DNA of 64,000 nt. It comes from Acidobacteriaceae bacterium (GTDB taxonomy: Bacteria > Acidobacteriota > Terriglobia > Terriglobales > Acidobacteriaceae). Every line of letters begins with the position of its first letter. Position 1 is the first letter of the stretch. Under the pieces are notes generated by a model. That model was not told where the DNA came from. It was given only the letters and a program-made list of their open reading frames with translations, and searched no databases. Location of the stretch: NCBI GenBank assembly GCA_003134995.1, contig PLDC01000029.1, positions 1 to 64,000 on the forward strand, in the 5' to 3' direction. Below are positions 9,945 to 19,453 of the stretch, piece after piece. Both the position numbers and the translations under genes were made by a program.

Positions 9945-10916
9945 TCAATCCGACCATTTCTGTGGCGTGCGGTCCCAGCGATGTTTTTTCAATTCGGCGA
10001 GCAAAGCTGAATCGAGCGGGCCGGCGTCACTCGCGGCGACGTTCTGGCGTACGTGCTCCGGGCTGCGCATGCCCACGATTGTCGTGCTCACCGCGGGATG
10101 AGAGAGAATAAAGCGCAGCGACATTTCGGGCAGTGTCATGCCTGCGGGCAGAATCTTCTTGAGCTTGTCTACACGCTCAATCGTGTTCGCAAGATTCTCT
10201 GGACCAAAATATCCCGAGCGCCAATCGCTTTTCGGAAAACGGGTTTCGAGCGTCATCTTGCCTCCGAGGCTGCCTTCGTCGAGCGGCACGCGCGCGATCA
10301 CGCCCACGTTGAGTTCCTGGCAGAGCGGAAAAAGATTGTCCTCGGGCGCTTGATCGAAGATGTTGTAAATCACCTGCACGACATCGACCAGGCCGGTGTG
10401 CAGTGCCTTGATGCCATTGTCCGGTTCCCAGCGGTTCAGGCTGAGGCCGAAGCTGCGAATCCAGCCGCCGTCTTTTAACTTTTCCACTGTCGAGCGAAAC
10501 TCCGAATCGTCGGTCCAACTGTCATCCCAGACATGAAACTGCAGTAGGTCGATTGAGTCTACGCGAAGTTTCTTGCGGATCAGGTCGGCATACTTGAGCA
10601 CGTGCTCCGTCGAAAACACGTCACGATATTTGTATTCCGAGAGCGCGGGCCACTTGCCGTTGGCGGGAGGAATCTTCGACGCGGCATAGAGCCGCTTGCC
10701 GGAGTTGCGCGCCATGGTTTCGCCGAGCAGTCCGTCGCTTTTGCCGTCGCCGTACGCCCACGCGCTGTCGAAAAAGTTGCAGTCCGAGTCGACGGCGAGT
10801 TGCAGAGAATCGAGCGACTGCTGGTCGTCGGAGCCGCTCCATCCGCTCATACCCCAGAGTCCATAGGCGACGTCGCTAACGTTGAATCCGGTTCGTCCGA
10901 GCTTGCGGTATTTCAT
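9945..10916 (-). CDS. Aldo/keto reductase
   Basis: A 323-aa NADPH-dependent oxidoreductase of the AKR superfamily. It begins MKYRKLGRTGFNVSDVAYGLWGM and shows the catalytic tetrad context: Asp and Tyr in FFDSAWAYGDGKSDGLLGE, Lys in YAASKIPP and His in DLLQFHVWD. The C-terminal AVSTTIVGMRSPEHVRQN is the usual cofactor-binding end. AAGGAT lies upstream of the ATG. It is a single-gene unit, convergent with the phosphatase gene. The natural substrate cannot be read from the sequence. Confidence 0.92.
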   Translation of the reverse strand: MKYRKLGRTGFNVSDVAYGLWGMSGWSGSDDQQSLDSLQLAVDSDCNFFDSAWAYGDGKSDGLLGETMARNSGKRLYAASKIPPANGKWPALSEYKYRDVFSTEHVLKYADLIRKKLRVDSIDLLQFHVWDDSWTDDSEFRSTVEKLKDGGWIRSFGLSLNRWEPDNGIKALHTGLVDVVQVIYNIFDQAPEDNLFPLCQELNVGVIARVPLDEGSLGGKMTLETRFPKSDWRSGYFGPENLANTIERVDKLKKILPAGMTLPEMSLRFILSHPAVSTTIVGMRSPEHVRQNVAASDAGPLDSALLAELKKHRWDRTPQKWSD

Positions 10917-11141
10917 GAAAAGAGATCCTTGAGGATGAGTTTATGGTTTCTGAGGACTTTTTTCGTCGGAACATCGTAGCAGTTTTGCCTTGGCGCTCGA
11001 AATACGCCAGAAGCTGGGGCCAAATGTCAGTGATGTCACCTGCTGATTTTTCGATAGCTTGCATCGAGAATTTGCAGCCTTGGGATCGCGCTTAAAGTGT
11101 TTCAATGAACCTAGATAATAAACTTGTGGAGGTCTCCCTAG

Positions 11142-11309
11142 ATGAAATCCGAATATCCCTATTCCCCTACACCTTCCTACGGTGAAGAACAGCTGCAAGC
11201 GCCTTCGTCTCGTCTGACCGACGAAAAAATCTCAGATGATACCGGAGCGGAAACGAAGATTGACAGCGCGCTTAAGCCGGCGGGGTTGAAGAATCCGTTC
11301 TGGAAGTAA
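11142..11309 (+). CDS. Small 55-aa protein, unknown
   Basis: A 55-codon ORF with a GGAGG Shine-Dalgarno sequence 9 nt before its ATG (11128-11132). The product is hydrophilic, Pro/Ser/Tyr-rich at the N-terminus (MKSEYPYSPTPSYGEEQLQ), acidic in the middle (LTDEKISDDTGAETKIDSAL) and ends in a basic-aromatic tail (KPAGLKNPFWK). It has no membrane segment or signal peptide. It stands alone between the divergent reductase gene and a hairpin repeat that begins 25 bp after its stop. I do not recognise a family. The good ribosome site and biased composition make it likely to be a real gene; the alternative is a chance ORF. Confidence 0.55.
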   Translation: MKSEYPYSPTPSYGEEQLQAPSSRLTDEKISDDTGAETKIDSALKPAGLKNPFWK

Positions 11310-11334
11310 GTGGTTTCTGGCAGTCCGAACAAAT

Positions 11335-11434
11335 TGTCGTCCCGAGCGTAGCGAGGGATCTTGGTTTAGGCTTGCGCGACTAGTATCGCCGCCGCAAGCA
11401 GACACCAAGATCCCTCGCTTCGCTCGGGATGACA
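11335..11434. repeat. Dispersed hairpin repeat, family A, copy 1
   Basis: About 100 bp able to fold into one long hairpin. The left end reads CCCGAGCGTAGCGAGGGATC then TTGGTTTAGGCTTGCG; the right end is its near complement CGCAAGCAGACACCAAG then ATCCCTCGCTTCGCTCGGG, closed by ATGACA. Other copies lie at 33716, 34787 and 47886. It sits between the 55-aa ORF and the homoserine dehydrogenase stop. Confidence 0.9.
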
Positions 11435-11494
11435 AAATGTGAACGGATGACAAAATCTGAGGCGGATGACCGAATATCAGCGGACAACAAAATG

Positions 11495-12829
11495 TCAGCG
11501 CAGGATGGGCAGCGCGAGGGTCGGCCTTAGCGCGAAGGGCAGGGCGGACATTTCTTGCAGAGCCGGGTGCAATTGGGAATCGCGGCAGGGTTCGAGTGTG
11601 ATCACGAACGGCAGATTGCCTTTGTCGAATCCCGGCTTTTGCAGGACGGCATCGATGTTCAGTTTGTGAGTTGAGAGAATCGATGCTAACCCTGCAATAA
11701 TCCCCGGCTGATCTTTTACTACCAGGCGCAGATACCACGGCGTCTCAAAGTCACAGCTTACTTCTGGCGATGCGAACTGCAGCGCACGCCGCGGACGCGG
11801 GCCGGCGGCGAAGCTTTCCGCGACAGCCATCAAGTCTGACACCACCGCAACCGCTGTGGGATCGCCTCCTGCGCCTGCCCCGAGGAATGCCATGTCGCCG
11901 CCGTATTTTCCCGAGGTCAAAACCAGATTCAGGTTTCTCTGCACGCGGCCAAATGGCGAGTCGGTGGGAACCAGGCTCGGTCCAACCTCGGCGAACAATG
12001 TGTCTGCTTTCAAATCGGCGCGCGAGATTTGGCGGATGGTGCAGCCGAGTTCAGCGGCGTAATCGAAGTCGACTGCATCCACCGGACGAATCGTGCGAGC
12101 ACGAATGTCTTCGGGCGCGACGCGAACCTGCAGTCCGGCCAGCGCAAGAATGGAAAGCTTGGCGCGGGCGTCGCCGCCGTCGAGGTCTTCGCTGGCGTCA
12201 GCTTCGGCATAGCCGCGAGCCTGTGCCTCTTCGAGAGCTTCGCTGAAAGGAATGCGAGCAGTTTCGATACGGCTGAGAATGTAATTGCAAGTGCCGTTCA
12301 GGATGCCGGCAATGCCATGCAGTCGATCTCCGCAAAGCCCGGTGCGTAACGCGGGCAGAACAGGGACGCCGCCGGCGACTGATGCTCCGTATTCAAGCTG
12401 GCAGCCGGTTGCGCTGGCGAGGGCAAGCAGGTCCGGTCCGTGGCGAGCGATGAGTTGCTTGTTGGCCGTCACCACTGACATGCCGCCGTTCAGCGCGCCC
12501 CGCACCAGTTCTTCGGCTGGCGTCAGTCCTCCGATTAGTTCGACTACGATGTCGGCGTCGGAGACAAGAATCTTATGAAGATCGTCAGTCCAGATTACGT
12601 CACTCGGTATCGATAGCTCGGCAGCCCAGCGTTGCTTCTTTTGCTCGAAGTTGCGATTGCAGATGTGTGTCAGGCGCAGCAAACCGTCGTTGCGCTCGCA
12701 GAGAATTTTCGCTACCGCGCGGCCCACGTTTCCGAGGCCCACCAAAGCTACGCGGCGCGCGACCGTGTGATCCCGTGAAGTGGCCGCGGGATTGGCATTC
12801 AATGCTTCCTCTGGCGGAGTCTTAGGCAA
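11495..12829 (-). CDS. hom: Homoserine dehydrogenase
   Basis: A 444-aa enzyme that reduces aspartate semialdehyde to homoserine with NAD(P)H, the branch point to threonine, methionine and isoleucine. The N-terminal Rossmann part has ALVGLGNVGRAVAKIL, followed by VVTANKQLIARHG, the catalytic domain with GGVPVLPALRTGL, LNGTCNYIL and EAQARGYAEADASEDLDGGDA, and a C-terminal ACT domain (PWYLRLVVKDQPGIIAGLASIL) that usually binds threonine for feedback control. Length fits the family's ACT-bearing form. No threonine-synthesis partner is adjacent, so it is not in a thr operon here. The spacer 12830-13002 upstream holds its promoter region, but I see no clear leader peptide. Confidence 0.95.
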   Translation of the reverse strand: MPKTPPEEALNANPAATSRDHTVARRVALVGLGNVGRAVAKILCERNDGLLRLTHICNRNFEQKKQRWAAELSIPSDVIWTDDLHKILVSDADIVVELIGGLTPAEELVRGALNGGMSVVTANKQLIARHGPDLLALASATGCQLEYGASVAGGVPVLPALRTGLCGDRLHGIAGILNGTCNYILSRIETARIPFSEALEEAQARGYAEADASEDLDGGDARAKLSILALAGLQVRVAPEDIRARTIRPVDAVDFDYAAELGCTIRQISRADLKADTLFAEVGPSLVPTDSPFGRVQRNLNLVLTSGKYGGDMAFLGAGAGGDPTAVAVVSDLMAVAESFAAGPRPRRALQFASPEVSCDFETPWYLRLVVKDQPGIIAGLASILSTHKLNIDAVLQKPGFDKGNLPFVITLEPCRDSQLHPALQEMSALPFALRPTLALPILR

Positions 12830-13002
12830 AGGTTATTCTCGAGGTGAAAGTCTTTTTTATCATACGTGGGGGACCTGCGCCTTCGCGAAGCCGAAGCAGC
12901 CAGGAAGGGACATGATCCTGGACGCAGTTTCCTGTACGAAACTCTATGGTGAATTCAACGTAATCTATTCAAGGCCTCTGCGCCTTTCCCAGGAGGGTTT
13001 CC

Positions 13003-13729
13003 ATGAAAGCTTTGTCCAGTTCTCGCTTCCTTGCCATCTACTCCGGCGTTCTGACGCTGGTGTTTGCCGTGACCATCCTGTGCGGATTCGCCATGATGCG
13101 AAGTCCGCACTTTGGCATTATCACAGCTCGTCGCATCAACATCGTCGAGCCCGACGGAACGGTGCGGGCTCACCATCTCGAACCGTGCCGATTTTCCTGG
13201 CGGTTGGATTCATAAGAAAGAGTCGCCCCGGCCGGATCGACGGGAAGCTGCTGGAATGCTTTTCATGAGTGAGGAGGGCACCGAACAGGGCGGCCTGATT
13301 TGGGGAGCGAGCCAACTTCCTGACGGCACCATAGAAAATCATGGACATTTGAGTCTTGACCAATACGAGGAGAACCAAGTCTTCGCTCTCGATGCGGGTC
13401 AGGAGGGAAAAGATAAATTTTCGCGAATCACCATCGCCGATCAGGGAGACTACCCGGTCGAGGAGAAGAGGAAGGCGGAGGAGCGGATCGAGAAGCTGCC
13501 CGAGGACAAGCAGGATAATGCATGGCAGGAATTTTTTGCCAGTCATCGGCACGATGTGAAACGGATGGTGGTGGGGCGCGCTCCGGACGGATCCGTTGGT
13601 TTGAGTCTGCGCGATGGTAGCGGCAAAGTCCGCGTGTCGCTGGAGGTTCAGTCGGATGGGAGGTCAGTCCTGCAATTTCTCGATGAAAGCGGCAAGGTAG
13701 TGAGCGAACTTACTGGTCAGAAAAAGTAA
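13003..13729 (+). pseudogene. Membrane-anchored conserved hypothetical, frameshifted
   Basis: The gene starts at an ATG with AGGAGGG upstream and encodes an N-terminal membrane segment (residues about 9-30) followed by a periplasmic domain (ARRINIVEPDGTVR). This frame stops at 13215. The next part, LTISNRADFPGGWIHKK and EAAGMLFMSEEGTEQGGLIWG, is one frame over and runs to 13729. Deleting one G of the GGG at 13166-13168 joins GTVR to LTISNR exactly. The later part has repeated beta-strand pairs such as GSVGLSLRDGSGKVRVSLEV. I know no function; proteins of this shape (a short anchor plus an INVVEPDG-type beta domain) recur as hypotheticals. Whether it is decayed or missequenced cannot be told from the sequence alone. 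Confidence 0.75.
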
Positions 13730-13881
13730 ATCGTGCCTTGGGGTGCTTCACGGAAAGAACCACCGATGAGCCAGGATACCTGACTGGCTGGCATCAGTGC
13801 GTCATTCATTGACTCGTTCATGCCGCCTCCGTAAGATGAAGCGTCCGAAAACTTTGGTGTCTCCCGAATGATCGGCCAAAA

Positions 13882-16182
13882 ATGATCAACCAAACCATCT
13901 CGCACTACCGCATCGTCGAAAAACTCGGTGGCGGCGGTATGGGGGTGGTCTACAAGGCTGAGGACACCGAGCTTGGCCGCTTCGTCGCCCTGAAATTCCT
14001 GCCCGATGAACTCTCGAAAGATCCGCAGGCGCTGGAACGCTTTCGCCGCGAGGCTCGAGCAGCGTCCGCTCTCAACCATCCCAATATTTGCACCATCTAC
14101 GAGATCGGCAAGCACGGTGAGCAGTCGTTCATTGCCATGGAGTTTCTGGATGGCGAGACGCTCAAACATCTTATCTCGGGAAAGCCGTTAGAGAATGAAA
14201 CCATCCTGTCCCTGGCGATTGAGATTGCCGACGGGCTGGACGCCGCGCACTCCAAAGGGATTGTTCATCGCGATATCAAGCCCGCCAACATCTTTGTCAC
14301 CGAACGCGGGCACGCCAAGATTCTCGACTTCGGGCTGGCGAAGGTGGAGCAGCCACAAAGTTCTTCCAGCCAGATTGCTTCCGCGAACACGATGACTGCC
14401 GCAGTCAATGAGCAACATCTCACCAGTCCCGGTTCCACTCTCGGCACGATCGCTTACATGTCGCCGGAGCAGGTGCGAGCTAAAGAGTTAGACGCCCGCA
14501 CGGACTTATTTTCGTTCGGCGTCGTCTTGTATGAGATGGCGACGGGAGCGTTGCCTTTCAGCGGTGAGAGCACCGGCGTGATCTTTGATGGAATCATGAA
14601 CCGGGCTCCGGCTTCGGCTCTGCGATTGAATCCGAGGCTGCCCGCCGAGTTCGATCGAGTTCTCGAGAAGTCGCTGGAAAAGGAGCGGGAGATGCGGTAC
14701 CAGTCTGCCGCCGAAATGCGCACGGACTTGAAGCGCATTCAGCGGGGCACCGACTCGGGACGAATCTCTTCCGCGGAAATGCAGGCTGCGGCGCGTCCAC
14801 GATCAAAGCGCGGAATCATGTTCGCAGGCGCGGCGGTGCTGGTTTTGCTGCTCGTCATTGGCGGAGTCGCATGGTATCAGAGACATTCCTCGTCGCAGTC
14901 TGGCATCGTGGCGGGCAAACCATCTGTTGCTGTTCTTCCGCTGCAGAACCTGAGCGCGGAGCCTGACAGCAATTATTTCAGTGATGGAATGACTGACGAA
15001 ATCACCACCAAGTTGTCGAAGATTCAGGGAATCGACGTGGCTTCGCATTCTTCGGTCGCCGCACTGAAGCCAACTGACAAGACCGCCGCGGAGATGGGCA
15101 AGATTCTCGGCGTGCGCTACTTGCTCGAGGGCAGTGTGCGGAAGGCGGGTGATCAGGTGCGGGTCAATGTCCATTTGATCGACGCAACCAGCGGATTTCA
15201 GGTGTGGGCAGATGACTTCGTCGGAGAAATGAAGGACGTATTTTCCCTGCAGGAGCAAACTGCGCTGAAAATCGCAGAGTCGCTCAACCTCAAGCTCACT
15301 CCCCAGGAGCAGCAGGCCATTCAGCATCGTTACACGCAAAATCCTCAAGCATACGACGCGTACTTGCGAGGGGAAGATTTGCTCCAGTTCGGCGACCAGG
15401 CCGATAAGTTGGAAGCTGCGCGGCGAAATTTTGAGACTGCCCTCCAGGCCGACCCGAATTACGCTCCAGCCCTCGCCGGACTGTCATGGATTGAAGGTCA
15501 GTTCTATCGCAATATCGATGCGAGTCCGTCTCATCTGCAGCGCGCTGAGCAATTCGCTCAGCGTGCCCTGGCGATCGAGTCGCAACTCTCTGAGACGCAT
15601 ATGGCTCTGGGGATGGTGAGCGCCGATAAGTATGACTACGCGACTGCTACGCGAGAGTTCCGCAGCGCTACGGAATTGAATCCGGCTAATGCCTATGCCT
15701 GGGATTTGCTTTCATGGACGCTGGCGTATGAACAGCCTCCGGAGGCAGTCGCCGCGGAGAAAGCCGCACGGGAATCTCTGCGTCTGCGGCCCGCGCGTTA
15801 CCAAACGTATTATCATCTTGGTCGTGCCCTTTTGCTGCAGCAGCGCTATCCGGAGGCGATTGCCGCATTCGAGCAGGCGCAGCAATTAGACACAGGCAAC
15901 ACCGTAGCGCAACTGGGGCTTGGCCAAACTTATCTGGCGCAAGGGGACTACGACAAAGCTCTGACGGCCATGCTGAAGGGGCTGCGCCCAGTCGGTATCA
16001 ACTATTTCTGGCTCAGTGCGGCCTATGCCGCTCGCGGCGATAAAGAGAAAACTCTCGCCACGCTGCAAAAAGCATTCGAGGTGGGATTTAACGATTTTGC
16101 CGCCCTCGATACTAGCCCGTACTTCTCCTCGGTGCGCTCGGACCCTCGCTACCTGCAGTTAACCCAGCGCTATCGCAAGTGA
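13882..16182 (+). CDS. Receptor-type Ser/Thr kinase with TolB-like and TPR domains
   Basis: A 766-aa membrane signalling protein. Residues about 9-285 form a PknB-like kinase: glycine loop [15 protein letters not shown], the VALKFLP lysine, catalytic [17 protein letters not shown] and the activation-segment [14 protein letters not shown] transmembrane helix (about 311-333) follows, then an extracytoplasmic TolB/FlgO-like domain ([42 protein letters not shown]) and about eight TPR-like repeats to the C-terminus. This order is frequent in Acidobacteriota, where such genes are numerous. The start ATG has no obvious Shine-Dalgarno sequence. It stands alone; substrates are unknown. Confidence 0.92.
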   Translation: MINQTISHYRIVEKLGGGGMGVVYKAEDTELGRFVALKFLPDELSKDPQALERFRREARAASALNHPNICTIYEIGKHGEQSFIAMEFLDGETLKHLISGKPLENETILSLAIEIADGLDAAHSKGIVHRDIKPANIFVTERGHAKILDFGLAKVEQPQSSSSQIASANTMTAAVNEQHLTSPGSTLGTIAYMSPEQVRAKELDARTDLFSFGVVLYEMATGALPFSGESTGVIFDGIMNRAPASALRLNPRLPAEFDRVLEKSLEKEREMRYQSAAEMRTDLKRIQRGTDSGRISSAEMQAAARPRSKRGIMFAGAAVLVLLLVIGGVAWYQRHSSSQSGIVAGKPSVAVLPLQNLSAEPDSNYFSDGMTDEITTKLSKIQGIDVASHSSVAALKPTDKTAAEMGKILGVRYLLEGSVRKAGDQVRVNVHLIDATSGFQVWADDFVGEMKDVFSLQEQTALKIAESLNLKLTPQEQQAIQHRYTQNPQAYDAYLRGEDLLQFGDQADKLEAARRNFETALQADPNYAPALAGLSWIEGQFYRNIDASPSHLQRAEQFAQRALAIESQLSETHMALGMVSADKYDYATATREFRSATELNPANAYAWDLLSWTLAYEQPPEAVAAEKAARESLRLRPARYQTYYHLGRALLLQQRYPEAIAAFEQAQQLDTGNTVAQLGLGQTYLAQGDYDKALTAMLKGLRPVGINYFWLSAAYAARGDKEKTLATLQKAFEVGFNDFAALDTSPYFSSVRSDPRYLQLTQRYRK

Positions 16183-16397
16183 TGCGCGCGTCGCGTAATT
16201 CTGGCGGGCGGCATGCCGCGCACAGTCGGCATCAAAGTTGATAAGATAATGCGATCCCGCCGCAACCAAGGAAATGCCTTCTTGCGAGGAATCACAAGCG
16301 GAACCCTGGTCAACTGAACGTTGATGCATTGCGCCTCTCGCCTCTTCATGCCGAGCGCTACGGTCCGCCACCACGCCCAGTTATGGGAGGAGAATGG

Positions 16398-17207
16398 ATG
16401 ACAGGAAAGTTCGTGACTGCGACTGCGCTGCTGGTTCTGACAATTGTGATGGGAGCGCAGGGACGGGGATTCGCTCAGACCGCGCCCGCGGGACAGGCTC
16501 CGGCGACAACGCCAGCCACGCCGGCGCAACAACCCGCCGCTCCCGCTGACGCAGCCCAGAAGCCCGACACGAGTCAGGAGCCTGCAGACCTGGATTCCGT
16601 TTCACGGCGCCAACGCATCCACGACTACAAGAATTGGAGCTACAACGTCGGCGCCGGCGCCAATCTTAATAGCGGCACGACGCGCACGTGGGTGCGCCAG
16701 GGAGGCTTTGTAGGATCGGTAGGAGTGGCTCGCAACGGGAACAAATACTTAGGGCTGCGCATGGACTTTGATTTTGCAAACATGCCGCTGCGCGACTCCA
16801 CGCTAGAATTCGCGGAAGCCACCGGAGCCTCGACCCATGCTTACTCTGTCACGCTGGATCCCATCATCAACATTCCCGTGACCAAGGAATACGGCGGATA
16901 CGTTCTGTTTGGTCCGGCCTTCATCCATCGCACTGGAAGCCTGAGCAGCGATACTACAATTCCTGGTTCGCCGTGCAGTTCGTTCTGGAACTGGTGGGGC
17001 GCGTGCCAGAACTCGAATTACAACATTCCCCTGAGCGGCGACTTTACCAACTCTACCGTGAACGAATTCGGATACAACATTGGCGCAGGCGTAACGCGCA
17101 AGATGCCGAGCGGCGTCGAGATTTACGCCGAGTTCCGCCTGATGCACGGATCGCGCAACAACATACAAACCGACTATCGTCCCATAACAATCGGATTCCG
17201 CTGGTAG
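16398..17207 (+). CDS. Outer-membrane beta-barrel protein
   Basis: A 269-aa protein with a signal peptide (VTATALLVLTIVMGAQGRGFAQ), a Pro/Ala-rich linker (APATTPATPAQQPAAPADAA) and a barrel-like remainder with alternating strands, beginning WSYNVGAGANLNSGTTRTWV and ending in PITIGFRW, whose terminal aromatic is usual for outer-membrane insertion. The ATG at 16398 is chosen because GGGAGG lies 7-8 nt upstream; longer starts at 16329 and 16383 are also open. I do not recognise the specific family beyond an OmpA-/OmpW-size barrel. It precedes a short repeat and the convergent pqqE. Confidence 0.65.
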   Translation: MTGKFVTATALLVLTIVMGAQGRGFAQTAPAGQAPATTPATPAQQPAAPADAAQKPDTSQEPADLDSVSRRQRIHDYKNWSYNVGAGANLNSGTTRTWVRQGGFVGSVGVARNGNKYLGLRMDFDFANMPLRDSTLEFAEATGASTHAYSVTLDPIINIPVTKEYGGYVLFGPAFIHRTGSLSSDTTIPGSPCSSFWNWWGACQNSNYNIPLSGDFTNSTVNEFGYNIGAGVTRKMPSGVEIYAEFRLMHGSRNNIQTDYRPITIGFRW

Positions 17208-17227
17208 GACGAGGTTCAGGATTTGCC

Positions 17228-17266
17228 CTGTGAGCCTCTGTGTTCCCTGTGTTAAAGGTTTTTTTT
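17228..17266 (+). repeat. Solo repeat related to the ends of the GxxExxY element
   Basis: The segment with CCTCTGTGTTCCCTGTGTT and then AAAGGTTTT closely resembles the inverted ends at 51437 and 51917 (CTCCGTGCTCCCCGTGGTT then AAGGTTT when read in the same sense). It lies between the barrel protein and the pqqE stop, with no GxxExxY gene beside it. Confidence 0.6.
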
Positions 17267-17275
17267 GCCGGTCGA

Positions 17276-18409
17276 TTACTCGGGATTAATCCGGTAACTC
17301 CAGAGACTTTCGGCGCGCTGCTGCAACTGCACGAATGACGTGGCGGAAACGGGCTGCGAAACCGCGTCGCCGCAATTCGCTTCGGCGAGCGCGGCTTCGA
17401 CGATGTGGTGCGCGGGAGCGAGCGAGCAGGCTGGATCGGTAGCCTCTGCGTTGCCGGTGAGCAGCAGAGCCTGGCAGCGGCAACCGCCGAAATCCTGGGT
17501 CCGCTGGTCGCAACTGCGGCAAGGTTCCGGCATCCATTCTTCTCCGCGAAAACGCTGGAATGAGGAAGACTGCTGCCAGATGAAATCGAGCGTCCTCTCA
17601 CGGACGTTTTCGAATTCGAGTCCTGGAATCACTTCCGCGGCGTGGCAGGGAAGCACCTTGCCTGCGGGATTGATGAGCATCAATCTACGTCCCCATCCGC
17701 CCATGCAGGCCTTGGGAAAGCGCGCATAGTAATCAGGGACTACGAAATCGATACGGATGCGTGCGGCGAGGCGTTTGTCAGCGGCGGCAACTGTCTCTGT
17801 AGCCTTTTCGAGTTGCACTCGTGTGGGCAGTAATGCGGCGCGGTTCTTCAATGCCCAGCCGTAATACTGGGTGTGGGCGATCTCCATGCGCTCGGGCGCG
17901 AGCTGTTCGATGAAGGCGATCATCTCCTCAAGGTGATCGATGTTCTGCCGGTGCACGACAAGATTTACAGTGAATGCGATCTTGTGGCGGCGGATGATGC
18001 GCGATAGTTCAATCTTGTGCGCATGTGCTTTCGCGCCCGCGATCCAGTTCGCAGCGTCTTCGCGAGAATCCTGAAAGCTGATCTGGATGTGATCGAGCCC
18101 GGCCTCGACCAGCGTTTGCAGACGCGACTCGGCGAGACCAATTCCTGAGGTGATCAGATTTGTGTAGAGGCCCGCTGCGCGCGCGCCCGCGATGAGTTCG
18201 GTTAGGTCCGGACGCGCGAGCGGTTCGCCTCCGGTAAAGTGCGCGTGCAGCATCCCCAACTTGCCTGACTGCTGGAAGACGTCGATCCATTCTGCGGTGG
18301 AAAGCTCCGAACTGACTGCGGCCAATTCGAGCGGATTCGAGCAATAGACGCAGTGCAGCGGGCAGCGGTGCGTTACTTCGGCGATTAGGGCTAGCGGGTT
18401 GGGAATCAT
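17276..18409 (-). CDS. pqqE: PqqA peptide cyclase (radical SAM)
   Basis: A 377-aa radical SAM enzyme that makes the C-C crosslink between Glu and Tyr in the PqqA precursor peptide in PQQ synthesis. The SAM cluster motif is in VTHRCPLHCVYCSNPLEL (CxxxCxxC), followed by FTGGEPLARPDL. The SPASM region holds extra cluster cysteines (INPAGKVLPCHAAE, MPEPCRSCDQRTQDFGGCRC). Length matches PqqE. It is the last minus-strand gene of the pqq set but is separated from pqqD by about 1.4 kb of plus-strand TA genes, so it probably needs its own promoter. No pqqA was recognised. Confidence 0.95.
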   Translation of the reverse strand: MIPNPLALIAEVTHRCPLHCVYCSNPLELAAVSSELSTAEWIDVFQQSGKLGMLHAHFTGGEPLARPDLTELIAGARAAGLYTNLITSGIGLAESRLQTLVEAGLDHIQISFQDSREDAANWIAGAKAHAHKIELSRIIRRHKIAFTVNLVVHRQNIDHLEEMIAFIEQLAPERMEIAHTQYYGWALKNRAALLPTRVQLEKATETVAAADKRLAARIRIDFVVPDYYARFPKACMGGWGRRLMLINPAGKVLPCHAAEVIPGLEFENVRERTLDFIWQQSSSFQRFRGEEWMPEPCRSCDQRTQDFGGCRCQALLLTGNAEATDPACSLAPAHHIVEAALAEANCGDAVSQPVSATSFVQLQQRAESLWSYRINPE

Positions 18410-18457
18410 CGGCGATGTGGGCGAAGAACCCTGAAAAACTAAGATTTTATTATATGC

Positions 18458-18487
18458 TTGACCGGCATTGTTACTTTAAGTAACAAT
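18458..18487 (+). promoter_or_regulatory. Promoter with perfect palindromic operator for the RelE-HTH module
   Basis: TTGACC at 18458-18463, a 17-bp spacer and TAACAA at 18481-18486 make a plausible promoter. A perfect palindrome, ATTGTTACTT-T-AAGTAACAAT (18467-18487), covers the spacer and -10. The toxin GTG at 18494 lies 7 nt after the -10, so the transcript is probably leaderless. The site is a natural binding site for the HTH antitoxin. Confidence 0.65.
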
Positions 18488-18493
18488 TAGCGA

Positions 18494-18748
18494 GTGTACA
18501 CCGTCGTCACCACAAAATCGTTTGCCAGTGCGCTTTCCCGGCTCCCGGTAAACTGGCAGAGGCGGATCGTAGCGAAGATCAAAGAAGTTGCCGCCGATCC
18601 CTACGGCAGGCACAGGAACGTTACCAAGCTTCAAGGACGTGAGGGCTACCGGCTGAGAATTGGCAACTGGCGTGTGATTTACGAATTGCACGACGACCGT
18701 CTTGAGTTGTGGGCTCTGGAACTAGGAACGAGGGGAGGAATTTATTGA
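18494..18748 (+). CDS. RelE/ParE-family toxin
   Basis: An 84-aa toxin of the RelE superfamily, likely an mRNA endonuclease. It has KSFASALSRLPVNWQRRIVAKI, LQGREGYRLRIGNWRVIYEL and a final Leu/Glu-rich strand, the typical helix-helix-sheet order with Arg residues in the core strand. It starts with GTG and is followed by an HTH antitoxin through a TGATG overlap, the toxin-first order of HigBA- or RelE/Xre-type modules. A perfect palindrome lies just upstream. It sits inside the pqq cluster in antisense orientation, which suggests insertion by transfer. Confidence 0.85.
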   Translation: MYTVVTTKSFASALSRLPVNWQRRIVAKIKEVAADPYGRHRNVTKLQGREGYRLRIGNWRVIYELHDDRLELWALELGTRGGIY

Positions 18749-19116
18749 TGCGTGTCGAAACCATAACCCGCAGGGGCAAGGAATTCGCCGTGATCCCGGT
18801 GAAGCATCTGGAGAAGCTGATGGAGGACGCGGAAATGCTTGCCGACGTAAGGGCGTACGATGCTGCAAGAGCGCGTCTTGAGAATGGCGAAGACGAACTC
18901 ATACCGCTGGAGATAACCGAGCGCAGACTGAAGGGAGAGCCCGCGCTCCGAATTTGGCGGGAGCACCGAAAGCTTACGCAGGAGCGTCTTGCGAGGAGGG
19001 CCAAGGTCTCGCGCGCATTGATTGCGGCGCTTGAAACCAAGCGCAAGGCCGGGTCTGTTAGTACTTGGAAGAAACTGGGCGCGGTACTCGATGTGAGCTG
19101 GGAGCAACTGGCATAG
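18748..19116 (+). CDS. XRE-type HTH antitoxin
   Basis: A 122-aa protein whose C-terminal half is an XRE helix-turn-helix (ALRIWREHRKLTQERLARRAKVSRALIAALETKRKAG, here in two parts: LTQERLARRAKVSRALIAAL carries the recognition helix). The N-terminal part (FAVIPVKHLEKLMEDAEMLADVRAYDAA) is the toxin-binding, Phd-like segment. The ATG overlaps the toxin stop codon. It should neutralise the upstream RelE-like toxin and repress the operon through the 21-bp palindrome. Confidence 0.85.
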   Translation: MRVETITRRGKEFAVIPVKHLEKLMEDAEMLADVRAYDAARARLENGEDELIPLEITERRLKGEPALRIWREHRKLTQERLARRAKVSRALIAALETKRKAGSVSTWKKLGAVLDVSWEQLA

Positions 19117-19183
19117 GGTTTTTCTTTGCGTAACGCTGTCGTGAAACCATGGTAAGAGGTTTAAGATTAAGAGGGGGTCGAAC

Positions 19184-19453
19184 ATGGCAACTCTCGATTG
19201 GTCCCAATGCCCCGCTGTTGAAAGCGTGCCGGGAAGAGTAAGCGGTGCATGGGTGTTTCGCGACACCCGCCTGCCCGTATCCACCGTGTTTGAGAACCTC
19301 GAAGCTGGTGCGACTGTAGATGAGATTACTGAGTGGTTTGACATCTCAAAGGAGCGGGTGATCGAGGTCTTGCAGTTCGCCGCTCGCAGCCTTGCTGCAC
19401 CGGTTCCCGCGCAGTCGGTCAGCGCGTCCTCCCGAGATGCTCATTCTCTTTGA
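19184..19453 (+). CDS. DUF433 antitoxin-like protein
   Basis: An 89-aa DUF433 protein (VPGRVSGAWVFRDTRLPVSTVFENLEAG in two parts, then ATVDEITEWFDISKERVIEV), a small winged-helix family commonly paired as antitoxin with PIN-like DUF5615 proteins. GAGGGGG precedes the ATG. Its last 17 bases overlap the next gene. Two direct TAAGAGG repeats lie just upstream (about 19154-19176) and could be an operator. Second TA module in the pqq cluster. Confidence 0.82.
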   Translation: MATLDWSQCPAVESVPGRVSGAWVFRDTRLPVSTVFENLEAGATVDEITEWFDISKERVIEVLQFAARSLAAPVPAQSVSASSRDAHSL

